Assembly (NCBI RefSeq): GCF_036898095.1 | Contig: NC_090765.1 | Coordinates: 28,095,749 to 28,159,748, forward strand | Reading direction: 5' to 3' | Source: Palaemon carinicauda | Taxonomy: Eukaryota; Arthropoda; Malacostraca; Decapoda; Palaemonidae | DNA length: 64,000 nt | Shown here: piece after piece, positions 11,187 to 21,869 of the stretch | Position numbering within the stretch: position 1 is the first letter of the stretch | Layout of the letters: each line of letters begins with the position of its first letter | Translations under genes and position numbers: made by a program | The notes under the pieces: generated by a model | What the model saw: only the letters and a program-made list of their open reading frames with translations | Database searches by the model: none | What the model was told of the DNA's origin: nothing

Positions 11187-13100
11187 CTAGTCGCAACTTG
11201 TTGAGAAAATCCTCTCAGAGAGGAGATGCTGGATAGTCTCCAGGCGTGAAGTCGTAGCATAGCTACAGCTTTGTGAAATATGTTGGTATGTGGTTGTATG
11301 AGTAGATTGTGTTGCAGAGGTAGTTCTCTTGGGGGCTCTGTTAGGAGCTGCAGAAGGTCTCGAAACCATTCTGCGTGATGCCATAGCGGAGCTATGATGG
11401 TCAGTGAAAGATTGACCAATGTTCTGGCCTTGTTGAGTACCCTCCTCATCAGACAGAACAGGGGAAAGGCGTAAACATCGATGTTGTCCCACCCTTGTTG
11501 GAATGCATCTTGCCAGAGAGCTTTGGGGTCTGGGGCTGGGGAATAATACAGCGGGAGCCTGAAGTTCAGGGCCATTGCGAAGAGGTCCACAGTCGGAGAA
11601 CCCCACAAAGTCAGGACTTTGTTGGCAACTAGATGATCTAAAGACCATTCGGTACTCACTATCTGAGATGCTCTGCTCAGGTTGTCGGCGAGCACATTCC
11701 TTTTACCCGGAATGAAGTGTGCCGATAGTGGTAACGAGTGGATTTCGGCCCATCTCAGTATATCTATTGCTAGATGGGATAGGTGCTGCAATAAAGTATC
11801 TCCTTGCTTGTTGATGTAAGCCACTACTGTGGTGTTGTTGCTCATCACCACCACTGAGTGGCCCGCCAGGAACTGTTGAAGGGCCAGAAAGACGGCCTTC
11901 ATCTCTAGGAGATTTATGTGGAGGTACTCTTCTGACACTGACCAGAGGCCTGAGGTCGTGTGGTGCAGCACATGCCCCCCCCTCCCCTCCGCCCCCCCTT
12001 TTTTTTTGAAGCGTCTGAGAACAGCATCAAATCCGGGGGAGGACGAGAAGATCCACTCCCTTTCGTAGGTTCTCGTCTACCACCCACCAATGGAGGTGCA
12101 TCAGTTCCGCTGATCCCATGGGGATCCGGATGTCCGGGGAATCCCGAGTCTGATTCCACCGGGACTGAGTTACCACTGGAGGGATCTCAGCCTGAGGTGA
12201 CCATTGGGAACTAGCCGGGCCAGCGATGAAAGGTGACTGAGGAGACGTAACCACGTTTGGGCTGGAAGTTCTTCTCGTCTGAGAAAAGGTCTTGCGACCT
12301 TTCTCAGCCTTGTTATCCTGTCGTCTGATGGGAAGGCTTTGTGGAGATTGGTGTCTATAATCATGCCTAGGTATACCAGTCTCTGTGTAGGAAGCAGGGA
12401 TGACTTCTTGAGATTTACCATGATCCCCAGATCTTGGCAAAGTCTCAGAAGTTTGTCTTGTCTCGGTGTTGAAGAAGGGTCGACACCGAGTCTGCTAGAA
12501 TTAGCCAGTCGTCCAGATAATGGAGGACACGGATGCCAATCCTGTGTGCCCAAGATGACACTAGGGCAAACACTCTAGTGAAAACTTGAGGTGCTGTGGA
12601 CAGACCGAAGCACAGCACCTTGAACTGGTACTTTCTGTTGTCTAGGCTGAATCTTAAGTACTTCCTTGAAGACGGATGGACTTGGATCTGGAAGTACGTG
12701 TCCTATAGGTCCAGTGTACACATGAAGTCCTGAGGTCTGACTGTATCCGCCGTCTCCATGCTGAACGGAGTTTGTTTGACAAACTTGTTCCGGGCTGAGA
12801 GGTCAATGACTGGTCTCCAGCCTCCAGAGGTCTTTCTTACAAGAAAGAGTCGACTGAAGAAGCCTGGGGACTCGTCGAGGACCTCTTGGAGAGCGCCCTT
12901 CTTCAACAGGGCCTGGACTCCTGCCCGAAGGGCCTGCCCCCTTGCCGATCCCATGGCAAGGGAGTCTATTGACACTGGATTCCTGGTCAGGGGAGGGAGA
13001 GATGTTATATATGGGACGCAATATCCTAGACGAATCACGGAGATTGTCCAGGAATCGGCTCCGAGTTGCTTCCACCTGTCTCAGCAACTTTGTAGGCATC
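11187..13100 (-). pseudogene. DIRS-1 reverse transcriptase-RNase H, degraded
   Basis: RT motifs include FFSRLFLVRKTSGGWRPVIDLS and the catalytic YLDDW (about 12508-12525), which now lie in different frames. RNase H follows near 11960-11640, with NTTVVAYINKQG and HFIPGKRNVLADNLSR. A domain conserved after RNase H in DIRS elements comes next (GSPTVDLFAMALNFRLPLYYSP...). The canonical SDN of the RNase H reads SNN here, so an acidic residue is lost. The block matches DIRS-2 and DIRS-6 throughout. Confidence 0.82.
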
Positions 13101-13285
13101 CCCCCACTGGTGGAAATGCAGGGGGAGTGCTTATCCTAGCGATTGCAGCCTTGGGTACTCCCTCTAGGATTCTTTCCTCCCCTGAAGGACTTTTTGCCTT
13201 GCCTGTCCTTGACAGGAAAGGGCTTATTAGACACTGTTGTCTTCGCTGCTGGTTTCGTTGTCACGGTCTTGGTTGGGCGGGACTG

Positions 13286-16280
13286 CTAAGGTGCTGGAGG
13301 TTTATAGGGCTTGGATGTCAAAGCCCTATGGAGGAGGGAGTCTCGATGAGACTTCCTCCACCTTTCAGCAGCAAGTTCCCCGTCCTTAAGCTCAAACAGG
13401 TGGGCCTCCTCTAGGAAGGAATGTCTGAACCTATTTATCTCGACGCTGGAGACCTGTTGGTGGAACCTCTCAGAAACTGCATCTTGATGTTTCAAGATAG
13501 TGTTTGCCCACAAGTTCGAAACTTGGTGAGCAAGAAACTTGATCGTGTGACTGCCTGTGATGAGAAAGGTCTCCATTGCCTTCCTGGTATGCTCCTTGGA
13601 GAAATCCTCGGATCGTATCAGGATACCCAAGGTCCCTAACCAGATGTCCAGCCACGAAATAGCTTGCATCACATACTTAGTGACCTTTTCCTGGTTAAGG
13701 ACTTCGGCCGCCGAGAATGACACCTGCCGGCTAGAGAGAGTCTCAAGAGGGACTCCCCTGGTTAACTTTTCCAGAGAGTGGTGAAGTGGAAGAGCTGAAC
13801 TGGGATCCTCCAGGATCTCAAAGTAACTCCTCTGCTGTACACGAGGAGGTGGGAGGAACTTGTTCATAGAGCCGGCACGGTTGGAGGAGGTAAAGTCGGA
13901 GAGCTGTTGGGCGATCTTGTCCCTGGTACTCTTCAACACCTGCAGGGCTGCACTGGTCTTTGAGGGTTTCTGAGTGCCGAAGACGCAGTCTAAGACCGTG
14001 TCCTTGCCCTCTCGAGGGAGTATCTCTGGGTCGGAAAACCCGGTGAGAACCCTCATTAGAGTCAGAACCTGCCAGAATGCATGCTCTGACTCTTGTTGCT
14101 CTCCTCCTGATGTTGGATGCGCAGCGGTCTCCTTCTGTCCCCAAAAGCTCTTCTTGGGGTGAGTCGCAGACATTCATCAAGTGGCTGGCTGTCTCCGTTC
14201 TAGTAGTCCTGGTGGAGGACTTCAGCAGAGTCTTGGAATCTTTAGACTCCTTCCGAGGAAGGAGGTAAGACACTAACATCAAAGGCCTGAGTGTTGTGTC
14301 CCTCCTGATTTCTGATTGAGGGGAACTCTCCGCGTGAAGGGAAGCTTCCTCCAATGGTGGGATGGCGGAGTGCCTCTCCTAACGCGATTCCCTTGGTGAA
14401 GGATGGTCTTCATCAGACAGGAAGGGAGAGTATCCCTAGGGAGATACTGGAGGGACTAGCCTTGATGGTCTGCACAGAGTCAGCTTCACCCTCGCGGAAG
14501 TGATCGCGTTGGAAACTCCTCTTTTCCTCTTCCGTGTCATAAGTCCAGAGGTATAGGCTGCTCTGACGAGCGGCCAGACAGGACAGGCTTGAATGTCTGT
14601 GTTACAGCTCTGACTAGGGCACTGAACCAAGGCTGCTGACTGACTGATGCACTGTCAGATAGATCCCCTGAAGGGAAAGGGACTGAAGGTTCCCTACAAG
14701 GAGTCACTGACTGTAATAGGTGGGTCCACCTTAGAAGGCAATTTAGGGATCCTGAATCCCTCTGCTGGTGCCTGTTTCCCTTCTCCCGCAAAGCACGCTG
14801 AAATGCGTTTGCAGGAAGGGGAATGAGGCGATGGTGACTTTGCCAGGTGTAGTTCCTGCGCCCGTAAGCGTGCGCGGGCGTGCAGGAGAGTATTGGCGCG
14901 TGTGTGCAGGTGAAAATTAGCACACAGGCGAGTGGTGGCACGTGCGCATGTCTTGGTGCGTGCGCGCGGGAAAGACCTGGCGAGCAGGAGAGTGTGGATG
15001 TCTAGGAGAGTGCTGGCGCGCAGGTGAGGACTGGATTGCGCGTGTTGTTTTAACTGCAGAGTGTTGGCGCGCAGGAGAATAATGGCACGCAGGAACTTCT
15101 TGACGCGCAGGAGAGAATTGACGCACAGGAGAGAATTGGCGCGCAGGCTGGCACGCAGGAGAGCGCTGGTGCGCAGGAGATAATTGGCGCGCAGGCTCAC
15201 GTGCAAGTAAGTGTTGGCGTGCGGGAGGACGCTGGAGCATAAGAAATCGTGGGCACGTAGGGGTAGGGTGCGCAGAGGATTGCTGATGCGCAGGAGAGCG
15301 CTGACGTGCAGGCAAGTGTTGGCGCGCGCAGGAGATCGTGGGCGCGTAGGGGTAGGGTGCGCAGAGGATTGCTGATAAGCAGGAGAGCGCAAGCACGCAG
15401 TAGAGCACTGGCGTGTGAGCGCAGGGTGAGCAGAAGATTGTGGGCGCGTAGGTGGACAGGGGAGCGCTGACACGCAGGAGAACGTTGGTGCGCAGGCGCA
15501 TGATGTTGCCGCGGTCTATGAGGGCGAGCACCTGAAGGGGAGCGACGAAGAGCTGTAGAGTGCTGACGAGCAGTCTGGCAAGCTGCTGGTGAGCGTTGAT
15601 GTCCTGTAGGTTGGCAAGGTGCAGGGCAATGGTGCGCAGCTGCGCACTTTGGTAGAGCCTCAAGAGGCTTTACCGGTGACAGGAACGGTGATGGAAGGTC
15701 GGCAGGTCTGAAGGGTGGATGTTTAGGAACTGGGATGTGCCCTTTGTAAGGGCGAGCAACCACCGATAGGGATTGCGAACGATCAGCAGAGAGGTCCAGG
15801 ACCAAAGTCACAGGACTAGTAGCAGGAGCAGTGACATTCGATGGTCGAGGGTCCGAAGACTGCAGCGAAGGCTCCTCTGCAGGGGACGGCTACGACGACA
15901 AAGCAGACGAACCAAAGAGGCGCCTTTTCACCGATGGTGAAGGGAGACCATTAAGGTGAAGTGGAGGGCGAGCTTTCCGATGAAGGCGCCCTCTGGGGGA
16001 CGTTGGATCAGCAAGCTGACCGTACGCCGCAGCAGTACTCTGAAGAGGAGTCTCTATGAGTGAACAGGGGAAACTAAATCGGCAGCAACCACTGGAGAGT
16101 CTGGAGGGGCAGAGCAGTCGGATGTAATCAAGAGTGACACCTCTTGACACCACAACGTTGACGAGGGTCAGAGGATCTACCTCTGACGGCGACAATGAAT
16201 GCTGAACAGAAGCATCCATTCAGATGAACCGTAGAAAAGCTTCCTTGGAGGGCGGACCCGTGAGCCCCGAGGAAGACCAA
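13286..16280 (-). pseudogene. DIRS-1 gag region with RS-type repeats, degraded
   Basis: The carboxy-terminal gag core (13286-14173) has EHAFWQVLTLMRVL, QQRSYFEILEDP and KYVMQAISWLDIWLGTLGIL, shared with the other DIRS copies here. The middle (about 14840-15660) is a degenerate Arg/Ser/Pro/Ala/Gln repeat region. The amino-terminal part near 15890-16280 matches the EVDPL segment of DIRS-6. The very start is lost at the junction with DIRS-2. Function as a capsid-like protein is inferred from position. Confidence 0.75.
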
Positions 16281-16289
16281 ATCTGCAAC

Positions 16290-16600
16290 ATGACAAATTC
16301 GTAGATAATTTTTATTTTTCCTAACCATACAAACCTTAGCTACTTAATATGGGTATTATGTTCGGCGTAGCTGAAATGACGAGCCATTAGAATTTTAACG
16401 AGGGTTTACTACCCCCTCGCTAGTCAGCAAGGGGGTAGGGAGGGGTAGCTAGCTACCCCTCCCCCCTTCACACACCTGTGAATAGCTCACTTTGCTTATA
16501 GGTAGGACTTCCCGGGGGACAGGGCTGGTGGGCAAGTTTGATTAAATAGCTAAGGTTTGTATGGTTAGGAAAAATACTATTTAATATGGGTGACTTAACC
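16290..16600 (-). repeat. DIRS-2 3' terminal repeat with damaged complementary region
   Basis: The repeat contains a 26-bp perfect palindrome centred on TAGCTAGCTA (16438-16463). The inner inverted copy of the terminus starts normally at about 16541, but jumps from GAAAAATAC to TATTTAATATGGG at 16577. The stretch that should hold the joined element ends (about 55-60 bases in DIRS-6) is missing. Confidence 0.75.
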
Positions 16601-17074
16601 CTTAGGTAGGGTGGTAAGTCCCAGCCAGTACTGGCTTTTGGCTTTTTGCCTGGGGACTCAGTATCTGAGTGTGTCAGTGCTCAAGATAAGGAGTCCCTGC
16701 ACCTCGCAAGTGCCTTGCTCTGCAAGGACCGCGGCCTACTTAAGCTTGTGTGTGAAGGAATAAAGTGTGACTCGTCCTAGGAAGTTGACCTGAAGTCCTT
16801 TAGATGGAATTCTATGATAGGACGTTCCCAATACCACCTCGTAAGGGTATCGGGACGTGACAGTATCAGCTTAATACTAGGAACAAAAGGAAACATGGTT
16901 TACCTCCAGTGGTTTGAGGTCAGCTGTGCAGAGAACCCAGGATGCTGCTTTCCCCAAGAGAGGGGAGAATGAAGAAAAGAATAAGGGTCAGGCATACCTT
17001 TTCATTCATGCAGACTAAACCCGGGTAACAATGCCCTCAACCTTCTGCTACATGTCCATTAAGGAGCCTGAGGT

Positions 17075-17930
17075 TTAAACCAGCAGTTGTGCAGCCACCA
17101 CAGGGCCAATAGAAAACGTATCGAGCCTCCTGTGGGTCACGTCTTGCAGGAAGTGGGCTGTGAAGGTCGTTTGACGCTTCCAAACCCCTGCTTGTAAAAC
17201 CTGCGTCACTGAGTAATTCTTCTTGAATTCCAGGGACGTAGCAATGCCTCTGACATCATGTGCTCTAAGGCGACGTGATGGAGGAGGGTCGGGATTCAGG
17301 GAATGATGGATACCCTGCGAATCCACGCTGAGATTGTATTCTTAGTGACCCTCCTCTTCGTCCTTCCCGTGCTCACGAACAATGCTTGCACCCGAGGACG
17401 AACTGCAGCTGTTCTCTTAAGAGAGAGCTTCAGACTCCTAACTGGGCACAGTAGGAGATGGTCTGGGTCATCTGTTACAGAACGGAGACTCGAAATCCGG
17501 AAAGAGTCGAACCAAGGGTCCGGCAATCCCAGATTTTGAGTCTTGGCAATAAACTCAGGGATGAATCTGAACGTTACCTCCCCCCCATCCCCTTGAATGG
17601 GCGATGTCATACGAGACACCATGAAGTTCTCAGACTCGCTTGGCCGAGGCCAAAGCAAGTAGGAACACCGTCTTCCAAGTAAGGTGGCGATCAGAAGCCT
17701 GGCGTAATGGTTCGAAAGGAGGTCTCTTAAGAGACCTGAGGACTCGAACCACGTTCCATAGAGGTCTCACTTCCGACTGAGGGCACGTAAGTTCATAACT
17801 TTGTATTAGTAGAGAAAGTTCCAGCGAAGAGGAAATGTCCATTCCTTTGAGCCTGAAGGCAAGACTTAAGGCTGAGCGATAGCCTTTCACTGCCGAGACT
17901 GAAAGGCGCATTTCTTCCCGCAAATACACG
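17075..17930 (-). pseudogene. DIRS-2 tyrosine recombinase, degraded
   Basis: The catalytic half has VTFRFIPEFIAKTQN, RSVTDDPDHLLLCPVRSL, FVSTGRTKRRVTKNTISAWIRR and the HxxR box RAHDVRG, which is intact. The presumed nucleophile is changed: TAHFLQDVTHR has Phe where DIRS-1 and DIRS-6 have Tyr. Frames change near 17300 and 17640. The protein would be catalytically dead even with an open frame, if that Tyr is indeed the nucleophile. Confidence 0.75.
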
Positions 17931-17940
17931 AGAAACTCCG

Positions 17941-19860
17941 CTATTGCTGGTATAGTGGTATCGAGTGGAGAGATACCCCTTCCACGACACCAACCACAGA
18001 AGACTCTCCTCTTTGCCTGGTAGACGCCTGCGGATGACTTTCACAGGTGTCGAGACATCCTTTCAGCAACTTGTTGCAAAAAGCCTCTCTCTGTGAGGAT
18101 ACGCTGGATAGTTTCCAGGCGTGAAGCCGCAGCGATGCTACGGCTTTGTGGAAGATGTTGGCATGTGGTTGTCTGACTAGCTCGTGTCGAGGAGGAAATT
18201 CTCTCGGGAGTTCCGTCAGGAGCTGCAGAAGGTCTGGGAACCACTCTGCGTGATGCCATAGCAGAGCTATCAAGGTCATCAAAAGGTTGACCGATATTCT
18301 GGTCTTGTTGAGTACCCTTCTCATCAGACAGAACAGGGGGAAAGGCGTAAACGTCGATGTTGTCCCACCGTTGTTGGAAGGCATCTTGCCAGAGTGCCTT
18401 GGGGTCCGGGACTGGGGAGCAGTACAGCGGAAGCTTGAAATTCAAAGCTGTCGCGAACAGATCCACCATCGGGGAACCCCACAAAGTCAGGACTTTGTTG
18501 GCTACTAGACGATCCAAAAACCACTCGGTACTCACTATCTGGGATGCCTTGCTCAGACTGTCGGCGAGCACATTCCTCTTGCCTGGAATGAAGCGAGCTG
18601 ATAGTGGAATCGAGTGGACTTCGGTCCATCTCAGTATCTCTACTGCCAGATGGGATAGCTGCTCTGAAAAGGTACCTCCCTGCTTGTTGATGTAAGCCAC
18701 GACCGTGGTGTTGTCGCTCATCACCACCACGGAGTGACCCGCCAGGTATTGTTGGAACTGTTGAAGTGCCAGGTATATGGCCTTCATTTCTAGCAGGTTT
18801 ATGTGGAGGCACTTTTCTGATTTTGACCAGAGACCTGAGTTCCTGTGGTTCAGAACATAGGCCCCCCTAATTTTTTGAGGCGTCCGAGAACAGCGTCAAA
18901 TCCGGGGGGAGGACGAGAAGATACACTCCCTTTCGTAGGTTTCCGTCCGTCACCCACCACTGAAGGTCCGTCCATTCCGCAGGACCCCTAGGGACCAAGA
19001 CGTCCGGGGAATCGTGTCCTTGATTCCACCGGGACTTTAGTCGCCATTGCAGGGATCTCATCCTGAGGCGACCATTTGGAACTAGACGGGCCAGTGAAGA
19101 AAGGTGACCGAGGAGACGTAACCACGATTGGGCTGGGAGTTCTTCTCGTCTGAGGAAAGGATCTGCGACCCTCCTCAGCCTTGCTATCCTGTCGTCTCTG
19201 AAGGCTTTGTGGAGATTGGTGTCCAAGATCATGCCTAGATATACCAGTCGCTGAGTTGGAAGCAGAGAAGACTTCTCGAGATTTACCATGATCCCTAGAT
19301 CTTGGCAAAGTCCCAGAAGCTTGTCTCGATGTCGAAGAAGGGTCGACTCCGAGTCTGCCAGGATCAGCCAGTCGTCCAGATAAAAGAAGAGACGGATGCC
19401 GATATTGTGTGCCCACGAAGAAATCAGGGTGAACACTGGTGAATACCTAAGGTGCTGTGGAGAGACCGAAACACAGCACCTTGAACTGTTAGATCTTGTT
19501 GTCTAGGCTGAATCTTAAGTACTTCCTTGAAGACGTCTCCATGCTGAACGGGGTTTGTTTGTCAAACCTGTTCAGGGCTGAGAGGTCGATGACTGGTCTC
19601 CAGCCTCCAGACGCCTTCTTTACAAGAAAGAGTCGACTGAAGAAGCCTGGGGAACCGTCAACGACCTCCTGGAGAGCGCCCTTCTTTAACATGGTCTCGA
19701 CTTCTGCCCGTAGGGCTTGCCCCCTTTGCCGATCCCATAGCAAAGGAGCTCAACGACACTGGATCCGCTGTCAGGGGAGGTAGAGATGTTATGAACGGGA
19801 TGCGATATCCCTGACTGATTACGGAAATCGTCCAGGAATCGGCCCCGAGTTGCTGCCACC
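17941..19860 (-). pseudogene. DIRS-2 reverse transcriptase-RNase H, degraded
   Basis: RT: GSPGFFSRLFLVKKASGGWRP (about 19655-19590), a deletion near 19545, and FFYLDDWLILADSESTLLRHRD (about 19395-19330). RNase H: MSDNTTVVAYINKQGG and RFIPGKRNVLADSLSKA (18720-18560). It is followed by the LWGSPMVDLFATALNFKLPL segment. Compared with DIRS-6 the middle of the RT is missing, so this copy could not encode a working enzyme. Confidence 0.82.
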
Positions 19861-19899
19861 TGTCTGCACAACTTTGAAGGCATCCCCCAACTGGTGAAC

Positions 19900-21800
19900 A
19901 TGCAGGGGGATTGCCAATCCTAGCGTTTGTGGCCTCGGCCACTCCCTCTAGGATTCTTGCCTCCCCTGGAGGACTTTTTGCCTTTCTTGTCTTTGACAGG
20001 AAAGGGCTTCGACACCCATGTCTTTGCTGCCACAGCCGGTTTCGTCGTCTTGGACGGGCAAGGTTGTTGAGGTGCCAGAGGTTTATAGGGCTTCGATGTA
20101 AGAGTCCTATGAAGGAGGGAGTCCTGGTTGGACTTCCTCCACCTCTCGACTGCCTGTTCCACGTCTTTAGGCTCAAACAAATTCTTCCCCAAAATGGAAG
20201 AATGTCTGAGCCTGCTGACCTCGACGGTTGGGACCTTCGCGTGGAACCTCTCTGCCACCGCATCACGTCGTTTTAGGATCGAATTGGCCCACAAGTTCAA
20301 GACTTGGTGGGCCAGATACTCAATGGTGCGGGTGCCCGAGAGGAGGAAGGTCTCCAGGGCCTTCCTGGTGCTCTCCTTAGACAGGTCTTCGGATCGCAAC
20401 AGGATGCCAAGAGACCCCAACCAGATGTCCAGCCACGAAGTAGCCTGCATGGCACACTTCGCAACCTTCTCCTGGCTTAGGATCTCTGTCGCCGAGAAAG
20501 TCACTTGCCGGTTAGAGTGTCTCTCAAGAGGGACTCCCTTGGTAAGCTCTTCCACAGAGTGGTGCAAGGGAAGAGCTAAACAAGACTCCTCCATGATCTC
20601 AAAGTACCTCCTCTGGTGGATACGACGAGGAGGGAGGAGCTTGTTGCCAGCAGTGGAACGGCTGGAGGAGGCGAGCTGGGAGATCGGTGGCGCGTGGTTA
20701 CGCGATCTGGTGAAGGAAGAGGAAGCGCACAAGGGTGTGCAAGCGGTTGCGCGTGCGGAGGTGATTGTTCGCGCGTGCAGGATCTTGACGGGCTCTAGGA
20801 AAACGAGCACGCGCAGGGGAATTACCCCTAGCGCGTGGGCGCGCAGGAGGCTGCACAGCAGGAACTGGTGACTGCGCGCGATGGTGCGTAGGCGATGGCT
20901 GACGAGCAGGCGAGGTCCGACGGCGCGTAGGAGATTGCTGAAGGGAAGGAGAAGCAAGGTTCTTCCCTCCTGCGCCCAGATCCGGAGATCGTGGGCGCGC
21001 AGGCGAAAGTTGGCGCGCATCCGAACGCTGGCGAGCAGGTGAAGAGCGCTGGCAAGCAGGAGATCATGGGCGCCCAAGAGATCGTGGGCGCGTGTGGCGC
21101 GCATCAAGATGAGTGCGCGCAGGCGAACGCTGGCGAGCAGGAGATCATGGGCGCGCAAGAGATCGTGGGCGCGTGTGGCGCGCAATTGTGCGCTGGCGAG
21201 GAGAAGATCGCTGGCGAGGAAAAGATCGCTGGCATACAGGAGAACGCTGGCGAGCAGGAGAGCGCTGGCGTGCAGGTGAGGGCTGGCACGCAGGTGAGGG
21301 CTGGCGAGCAGGAGAGCGCTGGCGCGCAGGTGAGGGCTGGCGAGCAGAAGAGTGCTGGCGAACAGGAGAGCGCTGGTCCGTAGTCTCAGCTGCAGGAGGT
21401 CGCTGGGGCGTTGTCTCTGAAAGTGAAGGTCTACGGTGGGAAGACTTCACAGCAGGCGAGCGCGCAGGAGAACGTTGGCGCGCAGGGGATACCTGGCGCT
21501 TAAGGGACTTACTCACAATGTGAGAAAGCCCCTTTTGCCCCGAAAGGACCGATGCCCGTTGGATAACGGGGTGCGTGGGCGCCCACAGCGCGTCAGCAGC
21601 CAGGAACGGAGACGGCAGGTCTGAAGGTCTGGCAGGCGAAGGAGATCGTGAACGATCAGCAGAGAGGTCCAGGGATGCAACTGCAATGGTCGGTGCACGG
21701 CGGGGAGGATCCTCTGCGGGGGACTGCGAAGGTGAAGAAAGGCCTCTACAGCCAGATACACTCCGTTTCTTGGATGTAAAATATGACTTCTGCGAATTGA
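19900..21800 (-). pseudogene. DIRS-2 gag region with RSPARQ repeats
   Basis: From high to low coordinate: a segment with SLDLSADRSRSPSPARPSD (about 21690-21630), an array of Arg-Ser-Pro-Ala-Arg-Gln units (about 21480-20990), then a conserved core with QRRYFEIMEES, EKVAKCAMQATSWLDIWLGSLGILLRSEDLSKES and FLLSGTRTIEYLAHQ (about 20620-20290). It ends in a basic tail. The 18-30 base repeat unit makes deceptively open frames on both strands; the RSPARQ frame is chosen because it is collinear with DIRS-1 and DIRS-6. Confidence 0.75.
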
Positions 21801-21869
21801 TATCGCAATATGTGGATCCCGTTCGAATGGGCCCAAGTTGAGACTTCAGTACAGTATTATAACCACCCA

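Larger units (their letters stand above)
9364..16289 (-). mobile_element. DIRS-1: DIRS-type retrotransposon, 5' part missing
   Basis: The 3' terminus is at 9364 (ATGACAAATT). Reading leftwards from 16289 on the minus strand, the gag, RT-RNase H and tyrosine-recombinase regions follow in the normal DIRS order. The 5' inverted repeat and start of gag are absent, because DIRS-2 abuts within gag at 16290. All frames are interrupted by several stops and indels, so the copy is dead. The protein order, the inverted-repeat end and the internal complementary region identify the DIRS group; the tyrosine recombinase excludes LTR elements that use an integrase. Confidence 0.9.
16290..21800 (-). mobile_element. 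DIRS-2: DIRS-type retrotransposon inserted in DIRS-1
   Basis: The 3' terminus (ATGACAAATTC) abuts DIRS-1 gag at 16289/16290. Gag, RT-RNase H and recombinase regions are collinear with DIRS-6 and much closer to it than to the relics at 22, 34 or 45 kb. No 5' inverted repeat is found; similarity fades near 21770-21800 and a different DIRS relic begins by 21870. The upper boundary is therefore approximate. All frames are interrupted. Confidence 0.88.

Noticed and set aside
20991..21383. Plus-strand Gly/Ala/Glu-rich frames opposite DIRS gag
   Set aside because: Antisense shadow of the 18-30-base gag repeats.
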